Source of the DNA: an uncultured Porphyromonadaceae bacterium
GTDB taxonomy: Bacteria > Bacteroidota > Bacteroidia > Bacteroidales > Muribaculaceae
Assembly (NCBI GenBank): GCA_947567425.1
Contig: CANOLV010000018.1
Location: 1 to 55,520 of the forward strand
Length of the DNA stretch: 55,520 nucleotides
Direction: 5' to 3'
Shown here: piece after piece, positions 8,073 through 16,751 of the stretch
Position numbering within the stretch: position 1 is the first letter of the stretch
Layout of the letters: the number at the start of each line of letters is the position of its first letter
Position numbers and translations under genes: made by a program
The notes under the pieces: model-generated
Told to the model about the DNA's origin: nothing
Database searches by the model: none
The model's input: only the letters and a program-made list of their open reading frames with translations

Positions 8073-9152
8073 ATGTATAGACCTAAATATCACCATATAA
8101 CCAAAATTTGCGCTCTTGCGGCACTCGCCATGACAGGCTGCGCCCAGGGCGACGAACCCGATCCCGTCAATCCGCCGTCGGATCCGGAGGACAAAGTCAT
8201 GTTCGGAGCCTACGTCTGGTCACGCGCTTCAGTGGCAGATATCGATTACCTGAAACGCAAAGGATTCGGCGTCTTTGCCTATCAGACAGGCAGTGATGAT
8301 TTCAATTCCGACACGGCCGATGGATACAAGCCGGACTTCATGTACAACCAGGAAGTAACGTGGAAAGTATCAAGCTCCGGAGAAATATGGTCATACGAGC
8401 CTGCCAAAGACTGGCCCGCATCAAAGCTGTCGTTCTTCGCCTATGCGCCATACACCTCCACTTTTGGCCCGACAGGCATCACCGGACTGTCCGACCGGAA
8501 TGCTTCGGGAAGTCCGAGGCTCACATTTACCCCCGACAGCGACGTAGACAAGCAAATCGACCTTCTTTTTGCCGATGCGGAACAGAATGTGAATCTCGTA
8601 AAAGCCGGACACGTACAGTTCCGCATGCGCCACGCCCTGTCGCGCATCGGATTCAAACGCGCCGCCGACGAGACAATATACAACAACACCACCGTCACGA
8701 TCAACAGCATCGTGTTCAAGTCCGCGGCTCTCGGCACCACAGCCGACCTGAATCTCTACACAGGCGCATGGGAGAACATCAGAACCTCCCAAATGGAGTA
8801 CGCTTTCACAACAGCCGACTTCAATCCATGGAGCAATGTAATCACCAACGCCGACGGAACCTCGACCGCCAATATGACTCCCGACGACAAGTATCTGATG
8901 ATCATTCCGTCAAACGAACCGGTGCCGGTGGAAATCACAGTAAACTATGATGTCGAGACCATCGACACCAATCTCACCGCAGGGAGCATCAAGATCAACA
9001 ACGAGATCACGACCTCCTTTGACTTCAACTTCAAAACCGGTGAAGCGTACTCATTCACACTGCGTTTAGGCTTGAAATCAGTCAAAATCGGTGCCGACAT
9101 AACCGACTGGGAAAATTCCGACTCCGGTTGGACTCCCGAAGAGGGCAAATAA
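8073..9152 (+). CDS. Fimbrillin-family lipoprotein
   Basis: The start MYRPKYHHITKICALAALAMTGC-AQGDEP is a lipoprotein signal. The body shows fimbrillin hallmarks: VMFGAYVWSRASVADIDYLKRKGFGVFAY, then WPASKLSFFAYAP, then VQFRMRHALSRIGFK and a C-terminal strand ending DITDWENSDSGW. Such proteins are exported as lipoproteins, cleaved by an Arg protease and polymerised by donor-strand exchange (family knowledge from P. gingivalis Mfa1/FimA). ATG 8073 is the first start consistent with the signal peptide, 23 bp after the DUF5119 gene. Confidence 0.87.
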   Translation: MYRPKYHHITKICALAALAMTGCAQGDEPDPVNPPSDPEDKVMFGAYVWSRASVADIDYLKRKGFGVFAYQTGSDDFNSDTADGYKPDFMYNQEVTWKVSSSGEIWSYEPAKDWPASKLSFFAYAPYTSTFGPTGITGLSDRNASGSPRLTFTPDSDVDKQIDLLFADAEQNVNLVKAGHVQFRMRHALSRIGFKRAADETIYNNTTVTINSIVFKSAALGTTADLNLYTGAWENIRTSQMEYAFTTADFNPWSNVITNADGTSTANMTPDDKYLMIIPSNEPVPVEITVNYDVETIDTNLTAGSIKINNEITTSFDFNFKTGEAYSFTLRLGLKSVKIGADITDWENSDSGWTPEEGK

Positions 9153-9192
9153 GCCGACTAATCGAAAATCACCCTAAAACTGAGTTACAGAC

Positions 9193-10326
9193 ATGAAAAG
9201 ATTTAAAGATATAGCCGCTATCTTCTCACTGGCCGCCCTACTGTTCAGCTGCGCTGAAAGCGTAGAAGAGGTAGCCGACACTCGACGGCCCATAACGTTT
9301 TCCTCGTCACTCGGCCGACCGGGCGAAGGCTCTCCGTCCAAAGCACAATCTCCGGAAGTATTCAGCCCCGGCGACGGGATCGGAGTGTTTGCCTGCTACA
9401 GCGGCCCGACAGCGGCCGGCCAATCATTCGACCCCAACTTCATGAACAATCAGCTCGTGAAGTTCAACGGCTCCGCCTGGACCTATTCACCGGTCAAATA
9501 CTGGCCCACCAACGGCACCTTGGAATTTTACGGATACTTCCCATATAACGAATCCGACGAAATCCGGACAGACGGTTCGATGCTCGTAACCCACAAATGC
9601 ATCACCGGACTGGAGCCGCGATATGCCGCACATACATCGGTCAAGGCCGAAAACGGCTCACTGTCCGGCTCCGGGATAAGCGACAACGGCAACCTCAGCC
9701 TTGGATTCACCCCCATACTCAACAAGGTCAACTTCACCGCCAAAGCCAAAGACGGCCTTTTTGACGAAGTGGAAAGCGAGGAATACAAGGACTGCCGCTT
9801 CCTTATAAGAGAATTCCGCGTATGGGGATTCTACAGTGAAGCCAAGGGCTCCATATCAGGCAACGGCGATGTGACATGGCAAAGAAAGAACTCAGCAAGG
9901 ATTTATACCCATAATAATCCGCTGGACATGACTCCCTATCTGGACTTCAGAAACACCGAAGAGGCAGTGCCCGGATATGAATACAATCCCGACAAAGGCT
10001 ACGACACCGACCGGGCGGTAGTGATAGAAGAGAGCCTGCCCTCCATCAATATCTTCGGAAAATCGGCCTACTTCATACCGATGAATGGTGTCTTATCAGG
10101 CAACAATCCTGGATTTGAGGTGGTCTACGTGGTACTGACCTCCAAACATGGAGAGAATGTCTACAAAGAGTCCGGCATAGTGACCCGCACCGGAAGCCTG
10201 CGTGAACCCTTTGCCGGCAACAACGGCCTGATCCGGAAGATTATCAATATCAATCTTGAATTCTCGATCGACGGAGTGACCGTGACCCGCAATCTTGTCG
10301 ACTACAATTATAAACCGATGTTCTAA
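9193..10326 (+). CDS. Fimbrillin-family lipoprotein
   Basis: The lipobox is ALLFSC-AESVEE. The fimbrillin core is seen in PITFSSSLGRPGEG, GDGIGVFACYSGP, YWPTNGTLEFYGYFPYN, LGFTPILNKVNFTAKAK and a final NINLEFSIDGVTVTRN strand. It is 377 residues long and 40 bp after the previous gene. It has little obvious identity with the 8073 product, so the operon encodes several different subunits, as in stalk plus accessory/tip arrangements. Confidence 0.87.
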   Translation: MKRFKDIAAIFSLAALLFSCAESVEEVADTRRPITFSSSLGRPGEGSPSKAQSPEVFSPGDGIGVFACYSGPTAAGQSFDPNFMNNQLVKFNGSAWTYSPVKYWPTNGTLEFYGYFPYNESDEIRTDGSMLVTHKCITGLEPRYAAHTSVKAENGSLSGSGISDNGNLSLGFTPILNKVNFTAKAKDGLFDEVESEEYKDCRFLIREFRVWGFYSEAKGSISGNGDVTWQRKNSARIYTHNNPLDMTPYLDFRNTEEAVPGYEYNPDKGYDTDRAVVIEESLPSINIFGKSAYFIPMNGVLSGNNPGFEVVYVVLTSKHGENVYKESGIVTRTGSLREPFAGNNGLIRKIININLEFSIDGVTVTRNLVDYNYKPMF

Positions 10327-10349
10327 CACTGCTTTAAACCGAATAATCT

Positions 10350-12062
10350 ATGAGACTCAAGCATACTTACAAAGCATTATTGACAGCCTTGACGCTTCTC
10401 GCTTCATGTGCCGAAGACAACGTAGTGCCCTCTGACGGCACGGCTGACGGCAGCGAACAGAACTATTCCTTCACCGCCATACTCGGCGAAGGCAAATCAA
10501 GAGTCAGCTATCTGGACGATCCCGACAGCAAGAATCTGAAGATGGTATGGGACGAAGGCGACGTCATACGCCTGTACCCCGACAAGTCCATGGGCGACAA
10601 AGTGGACTATTATGAATTCACGGCCAACACCGGTGCCGGAACCAACCATACAGTGTTTGTGCATCAAGGCTACATCCTCAACTGGGAACACTGGTCAGGC
10701 AAAGCCATATACGTATTTCCCGGCGAAGATAACATCGACGTAGAGGCCGATTCGCAGGACTTCCTCAGCAAAGCTTACATACAGAAAACTAACGGAAGCA
10801 CCGAACACCTCAAATACGCAGAACACCAACTGGACGCCGACGGCTCGAAACATTACACCGAATATTGGTCAGACAATCTCGTTGACGCCAACCTTAAGCA
10901 TGACCACAAGATGACATTCTCGCACCCGCATACCGTGGTCTACAAGGTGATGCTGCGCGGATTCATATTCGACATTCCCGGAGGCTCTCAGCTCCGGATG
11001 AGCGGCGAAGCATGGCCCGACGGCGAAGTGACCACCCTCACTTTAGGCGACAAGGACGACAAGGAGCCGTTTGTCAAGGTAGGAGAATACGGAAAGGACA
11101 ACTATGAAGACAATGTACTCACCGCATACATAGTCCGCCAGGTGGTCGGCGATGTAGACGGTAAGATAGGAACCGGGGGAAAGCTGAAGTTTGAGCTTCT
11201 TTGCTATGATGAACTTGACGGCACGGTAATGCCGCTCGATCCGGAGGACGAGATGAGGAATGATAATCCGGATTATGGTCCGCACTATCTCACCAATCTC
11301 CCCTGGGGCGACGAATATACATGGGATGTGACGGCAACAGCCGACATCGAATACAAAGCAGGCGATTTCGTAGTGGCCGACCTTACTGACACGTCCATGG
11401 ATTACGCATATCCGAAAGTAGCGGTCGACCTGGGGCTTCCTCTCAAGTGGGCCGCCTTCAACCTCGGTGCTAAAAAGATTGATGAATCAGGAGCATACGT
11501 TGTCTGGGGCTATACCAAACTGTTTTCGAATGGTGGAAAAGATTTGTACGATATATATAACGGTGAATGGGACTCTGGTGATCCGGAGCGTGATGCCGCT
11601 TCTTTTCACTGGGGGGACGAATGGAGAACTCCCACTGTCAATGAGTTTCTTGATCTCGTGCATTATGCAGAGTGGCTTGACAGCAATGACATAGAGGCAA
11701 CTGATGCCACGGCCAGATGGAAATTTGATTTGGCGATAGACGATCGAATCTATTATTTTGAAACGAATCCCGCGCGTGATATCAATGGTGTCAGTGTGGC
11801 ACTTGTCAAGTCAAAGGCCAATAGCAAGTATATATATATGCACATCGCCGGCAATGTGCGGGACGATAATGGTGTGAAAGCCACGGATAAAGCGTATTAT
11901 AATACTTCAAGTTCAAAGAATGACAGACTTATGATTATGGGCATTTTACAAGAGTCCTCTCATGCTGGCCTAAATTCAAACAAATACTACCTTGGATATA
12001 CAGACAATAATTATGGCCGTGTTTCAAAACTGGCTGCATCTATCAGGGGTGTCAAGAATTGA
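10350..12062 (+). CDS. Large fimbrillin-like lipoprotein with FISUMP-like C-terminal domain, probable tip protein
   Basis: The lipobox is LLASC-AEDNVV. Residues to about 350 look fimbrillin-like (YSFTAILGEGKSRVSYLDD, MVWDEGDVIRLYP, then VVYKVMLRGFIFDIPGG). From about residue 350 the sequence changes to the Fib_succ_major/FISUMP-like pattern (VDLGLPLKWAAFNLGAKK, SGAYVVWGY, then HWGDEWRTPTVNEFLDLVHYAEW), a C-type-lectin-like fold found in many Bacteroidetes surface proteins. Being last in the operon and the longest, it is a good tip-adhesin candidate. Codon use shifts with the domain: my hand count of Asp codons gives roughly 3:1 GAC over GAT before about 11470 and roughly 2:3 after, suggesting the C-terminal module was acquired separately. 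Confidence 0.8.
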   Translation: MRLKHTYKALLTALTLLASCAEDNVVPSDGTADGSEQNYSFTAILGEGKSRVSYLDDPDSKNLKMVWDEGDVIRLYPDKSMGDKVDYYEFTANTGAGTNHTVFVHQGYILNWEHWSGKAIYVFPGEDNIDVEADSQDFLSKAYIQKTNGSTEHLKYAEHQLDADGSKHYTEYWSDNLVDANLKHDHKMTFSHPHTVVYKVMLRGFIFDIPGGSQLRMSGEAWPDGEVTTLTLGDKDDKEPFVKVGEYGKDNYEDNVLTAYIVRQVVGDVDGKIGTGGKLKFELLCYDELDGTVMPLDPEDEMRNDNPDYGPHYLTNLPWGDEYTWDVTATADIEYKAGDFVVADLTDTSMDYAYPKVAVDLGLPLKWAAFNLGAKKIDESGAYVVWGYTKLFSNGGKDLYDIYNGEWDSGDPERDAASFHWGDEWRTPTVNEFLDLVHYAEWLDSNDIEATDATARWKFDLAIDDRIYYFETNPARDINGVSVALVKSKANSKYIYMHIAGNVRDDNGVKATDKAYYNTSSSKNDRLMIMGILQESSHAGLNSNKYYLGYTDNNYGRVSKLAASIRGVKN

Positions 12063-12094
12063 TGCCACTTTGAGAATCCATGCCGTAGGCCACA

Positions 12095-12399
12095 GCGGCA
12101 GAGCCGCGTAACAACGATAGCCCCAAGCAAGCGCGGTGGAGACGCGCACAGCTTGGGGTACAGCCATCCAACCCACAAAAAACGGCTACAGAGTAGCCGA
12201 ACAAACACCTCACCCGGATTTTGTGCGGCCGCGATGCGGCCGACAGAAAGGGTATGGTGTCCGATTTGACCACAAGCTTCGGCCGCCTACAGCGACCTCG
12301 CTTATGGCTACACATCTTCGCCGGCTCTGCCGGCGTGCCTACGGCATACCGCCATCTTCAGACTTAAGGCTTTGATGCAACCGATGTCCTGCGGACATC
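12095..12399. repeat. Cluster of short perfect hairpins with 3-nt loops
   Basis: Five perfect stem-loops, all with 3-nt loops, occur within 305 bp: GCGGC-aga-GCCGC (12095-12107), CGGCTAC-aga-GTAGCCG (12183-12199), CGGCCGC-gat-GCGGCCG (12226-12242), CGCCGGC-tct-GCCGGCG (12319-12335), GATGTCC-tgc-GGACATC (12383-12399), plus a smaller TGCC-tac-GGCA (12336-12346). A longer hairpin lies at 12121-12158. GC content is above the neighbours. Frames crossing the region lack any recognisable protein. It resembles REP/BIME-type palindromic DNA or remnants of a structured element; the type is unknown to me. Confidence 0.6.
12121..12158 (+). terminator. Large stem-loop after the fimbria operon
   Basis: CCCCAAGC (12121-12128) pairs with GCTTGGGG (12151-12158), and inside it GCGCG (12131-12135) pairs with CGCGC (12143-12147). 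It is 59 bp after the tip-protein stop. There is no T-run, so it may end or protect the transcript rather than be a classical terminator. Confidence 0.4.
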
Positions 12400-12518
12400 A
12401 CTATCCGTGTTGCCCTCACCAACCGGGCACATGTCGCCTCCCGGCTCCATGTACCCGGATACGTACCCTAATGATGTTAACGATTATTTTTTAACGTAAA
12501 AATACCTAATTTTAAGTA

Positions 12519-12549
12519 TTGCCAAGGGATAGCGTCTTGTCTAATTTTG
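12519..12549 (+). promoter_or_regulatory. Promoter of the porin-imelysin operon
   Basis: TTG 12519-12521 and TAATTTTG 12542-12549 are separated by 20 bp, a good match to the Bacteroidetes -33/-7 arrangement. The ATG follows 27 bp later. The preceding about 140 bp hold no gene. Confidence 0.65.
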
Positions 12550-12576
12550 CATTGGAAAAATTAACAACCAATCATT

Positions 12577-13812
12577 ATGAAGACAAGATTTACAGCATTA
12601 TTGGCAGGTATGGCCGTAGCGTTCAGCACTTCGGCCCAACTGACAATAGGCGGCTATGGTGAGGCTACCTATTCTTACAACTCTTATTCCGATGCATGGA
12701 ACCGCTACAAGACACCCGAAAACTTTAAAGACGACCATCATTCACGCGTAGACCTTCCCCACGTAGTGCTATATCTGGGCTATGGATTCGGCAACGGCTG
12801 GAGCCTTGGCACTGAGATCGAATTTGAACACGGAGGAGTGGAGACTGCCGTAGAAATGGAGGATGACGAGGGCGGAGAATATGAATCGGAGGTAGAACGG
12901 GGCGGAGAAGTAGCCCTTGAGCAATTTTGGATCCAAAAGACATTTTCGAAAGCGGTCAATCTACGCATGGGCCACATGGTCGTTCCGGTAGGATCGACAA
13001 ACCGCGCACACATGCCCACAGAATTTTTTGGGGTCTACCGTCCGGAAGGCGATGCATCCATAATACCCTGCACCTGGCATGAGACCGGCATAAGCCTTTG
13101 GGGCCGCATAGGCGACTGGCGTTACGAGGCAATGCTCGTTCCCGGACTCGATTCCGACCGGTTCGGACGCGACAATTGGGTCGGAGGCGCGTCGGGCAGT
13201 CCTTACGAATTCAAGATTGCCAACGCACTCGCAGGTGCCGCGAGAATCGACAACTACTCTGTAAAAGGACTTCGTCTCGGACTGAGCGGCTACGTGGGAA
13301 ACACATTCAGCAACACACTATCCCATCCCAACCAAAACTGGGAGAAAGTTAAAGGCACCCTCGCCATCGGAGCATTCGACTTCGACTATTCCGGCTATGA
13401 CATAATAGCACGCGGAGGTGTGATCTACGGACACCTGACCGATTCCGACCAAATCACGGCCTATAATAAAAAGATGCGCAACGACTCCCCTTCTCCTAAA
13501 ACCAATGTGGCCTCCGACGCCATATCTGCCGGAGTGGAAATTGGCTACAATATCCTGGCCCGCACCAAACTCACCGACCAGAAGCTCTACATATTCGGAC
13601 GATATGACTACTACGACACCATGCACAAGACCGCCAGCGGCATCCTGAAGTATGACTGGTGCGGTCGTTCGCGCCTGGCCGCCGGAGTCAACTACTATCC
13701 TCTCAAGCAGATAGTCATAAAAGGGGAATACTCGCTCGGACTTATGCGCGATCCCTACAACAACGAACCCTCCATTTCTCTCGGTGTAGCATACGCCGGA
13801 TTCTTCAAATAG
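12577..13812 (+). CDS. Outer-membrane porin-like beta-barrel protein
   Basis: A signal peptide (MKTRFTALLAGMAVAFSTSAQ) is followed by repeated amphipathic strands typical of OprP/phosphate-selective-type porins (LTIGGYGEATYSYNSY, HVVLYLGYGFGNGWSLGTEIEFEH, VNLRMGHMVVPVG) and ends with an aromatic C-terminus (SLGVAYAGFFK). A strongly acidic loop occurs around residues 90-115 (EMEDDEGGEYESEVERGGE). It is first in an operon with imelysin, DHOR and CcsBA, 38 bp before the imelysin gene. Its role is probably passage of the metal or small complex used by these partners; the acidic loop could be a cation-attracting vestibule (inference). Confidence 0.8.
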   Translation: MKTRFTALLAGMAVAFSTSAQLTIGGYGEATYSYNSYSDAWNRYKTPENFKDDHHSRVDLPHVVLYLGYGFGNGWSLGTEIEFEHGGVETAVEMEDDEGGEYESEVERGGEVALEQFWIQKTFSKAVNLRMGHMVVPVGSTNRAHMPTEFFGVYRPEGDASIIPCTWHETGISLWGRIGDWRYEAMLVPGLDSDRFGRDNWVGGASGSPYEFKIANALAGAARIDNYSVKGLRLGLSGYVGNTFSNTLSHPNQNWEKVKGTLAIGAFDFDYSGYDIIARGGVIYGHLTDSDQITAYNKKMRNDSPSPKTNVASDAISAGVEIGYNILARTKLTDQKLYIFGRYDYYDTMHKTASGILKYDWCGRSRLAAGVNYYPLKQIVIKGEYSLGLMRDPYNNEPSISLGVAYAGFFK

Positions 13813-13850
13813 ACATATCCAAAAAATTAACTCATAAATTTAACACTGAA

Positions 13851-15083
13851 ATGAACATGACATTAAAAACCATCGCCGGATGCATGCTTGTCGCTTTGAC
13901 CGCTACCGGATGTTCGGATGACAAAAAGACTGTCCTCGACCACGAAAACGACGCACAGGAAGAAGCATTGAAAGCCATCGTAAAGGACTATGTCGACTGC
14001 ACTGTCGTGCCGACCTACAGAGGCCTGGCCGACGCATCCATACGGCTTGCCGAAGTATGCGACGAGATGTGCGCCACCGGAGCCGCCAATCTGACAAGCG
14101 AACAGGTGGAACGCGCAGGAAAGTGCTGGATTGAAGCACGCCGCTATTGGGAACTCAGCGAAGCCTGGCTCTACGGTGCGGCCGGCGACTACAACATCGA
14201 CCCGCATATCGACACATGGCCTCTCGACAAGACCGCCATGGATGCCATGCTCGGCAACGCCGCACAGATGGCACAGATGAGCGACCGCGAAAGTGCCGGA
14301 GAATACGTCGGATCGTCGCTCGGACAAGGATTGCTCGGATTTCATGCGATCGAATACATGATCTTCGAACCTTCATCTTCCACCACAGCCATCACATCGC
14401 CCCGACCCGTCGGCCGGTTCACGCAAAATGAGCTGTACTACCTCGCCGCGGTAGCCGACGATCTTCGCAACTGCTGCCTGCGACTTGAAGCATCTTGGGC
14501 CGATGAAGGCACCGTAAGTCAAAGCAAACTCGACATACTCGACGATGCAGAACTATCTTACGCCACCAACTACGGAGCTTATATGAAAAATGCGGGCCAG
14601 GCAGGAAGCATTTACGTGAACTATGCCGAAGCTGTACAGGAACTGATTGTAGGTGCCCAGGACATAGCCGACGAAGTTGGAAACCAGAAAATCGGCAATC
14701 CCGTAGGTTCCGGACTTGAAGCCGATCCCGACTACATCGAATCGCCATACGCATTGAATTCAATCACCGACTTTATCGACAATATACGCTCCGTGCGCCA
14801 TGCCTACATGGGCTACACTCCAGTGACCGGTGAGACAGAGACCTATCTTAAGACCCCTGCACATACACTGAGCGCCTACGTAGCTACAATCGACGCAGAC
14901 CTCGACACCCGCATCCGCGAGGCGCTCGACCACGCCACTGAAGCCATAGCCAAGATGCGTGAACCTTTTGCCTCTACATCTCAGGACGCCTCCATGAAGC
15001 AGATCAACTTCGCCGCCGTGGATGCATGCAATGACCTCAACGACATTCTGGACGAACTAATCGACTTAATCCACAAAAACTAA
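13851..15083 (+). CDS. Imelysin-family (peptidase M75-like) lipoprotein
   Basis: The lipobox is TATGC-SDDKKT after MNMTLKTIAGCMLVALTA, with acidic residues right after the Cys that suggest surface export in Bacteroidetes. The imelysin signature GxHxxE is seen as GFHAIE (H165, E168), preceded by ARRYWELSEAWLYG and IDPHIDTWPLD, which are typical of the family. Imelysin proteins (EfeO, IrpA, Algp7 relatives) are periplasmic or surface proteins tied to iron uptake; despite the M75 name a protease role is doubtful. The gene is 410 codons; start 13851 is set by the signal peptide and the 38-bp spacing from the porin. It is followed after 8 bp by a DHOR protein, a pair also known from Fur-controlled loci of Proteobacteria. 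Confidence 0.9.
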   Translation: MNMTLKTIAGCMLVALTATGCSDDKKTVLDHENDAQEEALKAIVKDYVDCTVVPTYRGLADASIRLAEVCDEMCATGAANLTSEQVERAGKCWIEARRYWELSEAWLYGAAGDYNIDPHIDTWPLDKTAMDAMLGNAAQMAQMSDRESAGEYVGSSLGQGLLGFHAIEYMIFEPSSSTTAITSPRPVGRFTQNELYYLAAVADDLRNCCLRLEASWADEGTVSQSKLDILDDAELSYATNYGAYMKNAGQAGSIYVNYAEAVQELIVGAQDIADEVGNQKIGNPVGSGLEADPDYIESPYALNSITDFIDNIRSVRHAYMGYTPVTGETETYLKTPAHTLSAYVATIDADLDTRIREALDHATEAIAKMREPFASTSQDASMKQINFAAVDACNDLNDILDELIDLIHKN

Positions 15084-15091
15084 AGCATCTA

Positions 15092-16750
15092 ATGAAACTG
15101 ATACCTTATCTGATAGCTTCGGCTACGGTGTGTACATTAATGGCGTGTTCGGAAGAGAACACGCCGGATGTGCCGCCAACCGACGGCGAGGCTTCGGAAA
15201 TGCCCGAGTGGTACTACAGCGGAGGACAACTCGGAACATCCTTCATAACCACATCGGCCGCCTTCGAGCAACCCACAGCAAGCGTGGAAAATGCCGGTAT
15301 GCTCGCTTCGTTCAAACGAGGAGAACAACTATTTGAAAAAAACTACGTCAGCAACAACAGCGGAATCCGAAACGGACTTGGCCCCATGTACATCAGATCG
15401 TCATGCATGCACTGCCATCCGGGATACGGACACGGAAAGTCGCAGCCTGACGGTCCGTTCAAGACCACGGAAACCGGCAACGGATACCTTCTTGTGGTTT
15501 ACAATCCGGCCACACAAGGCTATGTCAACTGGCTCGCAGGCATGCCGCAGGGACATGCCGTGGCACCATTCAAGGCTCCGCTCGACGAGAGCCAGGTCAT
15601 CATCAAATGGCATGAGCACACCGACCTTTTCGGCAACAGATTTGACGACGGCGAGACATATTCACTACGATATCCGGAAGTGACCATGCCACGTACCGCC
15701 GTATACGCCTACCGACAAGGCATCCTTTCCGAAGAACAGATGGGCGACTATGAGGTCAAACTCGAATCAACCATCGGGATATACGGCACAGGACTTCTCG
15801 ATGCCATATCAGATGCCGACCTCAAAGCCCAATATGCCAAGGAGGAAGCCGACGGATATATGACCAACGGATTGAATCCGGCGATATTCAACGGCGGAGA
15901 CTGGACCGGCCAATACACCTCAAAAGAGACTACATCCGACAATAAGCCATATCCGCTGCGATACACATACGCGCTTACAAGAGGTCCGCTTCAAGACGCG
16001 GCCGGAGCCAACGCATACTGGAACATCACAAACGTGACCCGCTCAGACAGAAGATACCACTATAAAGATGCCGGAGGCTACTATGCAAAAGCTTCCGCCA
16101 AAGACCAGGATGTACAGGCAGCCTTCGCTGACTATATCATAGAAGTGGATCCTGATATGGAGCACCAAGAGTGGTTTACAGAAGACATGGAGCAGAACAT
16201 CCTTAACTACATCAACTCCACCACCCTACCGGTTGAAGCCACCGACCAGAACTATATCGACCTTATGGTCTGGCATCGAGGTCTGGCGGTGCCTGCGGTT
16301 AGAAACGTCAATGACCCCGACATCAAAAAAGGCAAAGAACTGTTTGAGCAGATAGGATGCGCCTACTGCCACCGTCCGTCGTGGGTGACCGGCAACGATG
16401 AAGTGCGCGACCCTGCCCAGTTCTTCGTCTACGGAAATGAACTTCCGCGCTATCCCAACCAGACTATATGGCCATACACCGACATGGTACAGCATAAACT
16501 GCACATGGTCAACGACATCAGAAACGGATGGTGCCGCACCACTCCCTTGTGGGGACGAGGACTCCACAAGAAAGTCACAGGTTCGCAGTATGACGACAGA
16601 ATGCACGACTGCCGCGCCCGCACCACTCTCGAAGCCATAATGTGGCACGGCGTATCGGAACAAAGCGATGCATACGAGACCACGGTACGTTTCCGTGCCC
16701 TCTCCAAAGAAGATCGCGACGCCGTGGTGAAATTCCTTGACGCAATCTGA
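15092..16750 (+). CDS. Di-haem oxidoreductase-like (DHOR/DUF1111) lipoprotein
   Basis: The lipobox is LMAC-SEENTP. There are two c-type haem attachment motifs, CMHCH at residues 105-109 and CAYCH at 423-427, consistent with the DHOR family (distant from MauG/cytochrome c peroxidases), once called thiol oxidoreductase. It is 552 residues long. Family-typical stretches include GLGPMYIRSSCMHCH, YRQGILSEEQMGDYEV and the C-terminal ALSKEDRDAVVKFLDAI. It probably performs a redox step on the metal or ligand handled by the imelysin partner at the cell surface or in the periplasm. Only one base separates it from the downstream CcsBA gene, which can supply its covalent haems. Confidence 0.9.
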   Translation: MKLIPYLIASATVCTLMACSEENTPDVPPTDGEASEMPEWYYSGGQLGTSFITTSAAFEQPTASVENAGMLASFKRGEQLFEKNYVSNNSGIRNGLGPMYIRSSCMHCHPGYGHGKSQPDGPFKTTETGNGYLLVVYNPATQGYVNWLAGMPQGHAVAPFKAPLDESQVIIKWHEHTDLFGNRFDDGETYSLRYPEVTMPRTAVYAYRQGILSEEQMGDYEVKLESTIGIYGTGLLDAISDADLKAQYAKEEADGYMTNGLNPAIFNGGDWTGQYTSKETTSDNKPYPLRYTYALTRGPLQDAAGANAYWNITNVTRSDRRYHYKDAGGYYAKASAKDQDVQAAFADYIIEVDPDMEHQEWFTEDMEQNILNYINSTTLPVEATDQNYIDLMVWHRGLAVPAVRNVNDPDIKKGKELFEQIGCAYCHRPSWVTGNDEVRDPAQFFVYGNELPRYPNQTIWPYTDMVQHKLHMVNDIRNGWCRTTPLWGRGLHKKVTGSQYDDRMHDCRARTTLEAIMWHGVSEQSDAYETTVRFRALSKEDRDAVVKFLDAI

Positions 16751-16751
16751 C

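Noticed and set aside
12136-12375. A 79-codon plus-strand frame and overlapping minus-strand frames in the hairpin cluster
   Set aside because: Composition follows the palindromes, there is no recognisable motif and no promoter or start context; treated as non-coding.
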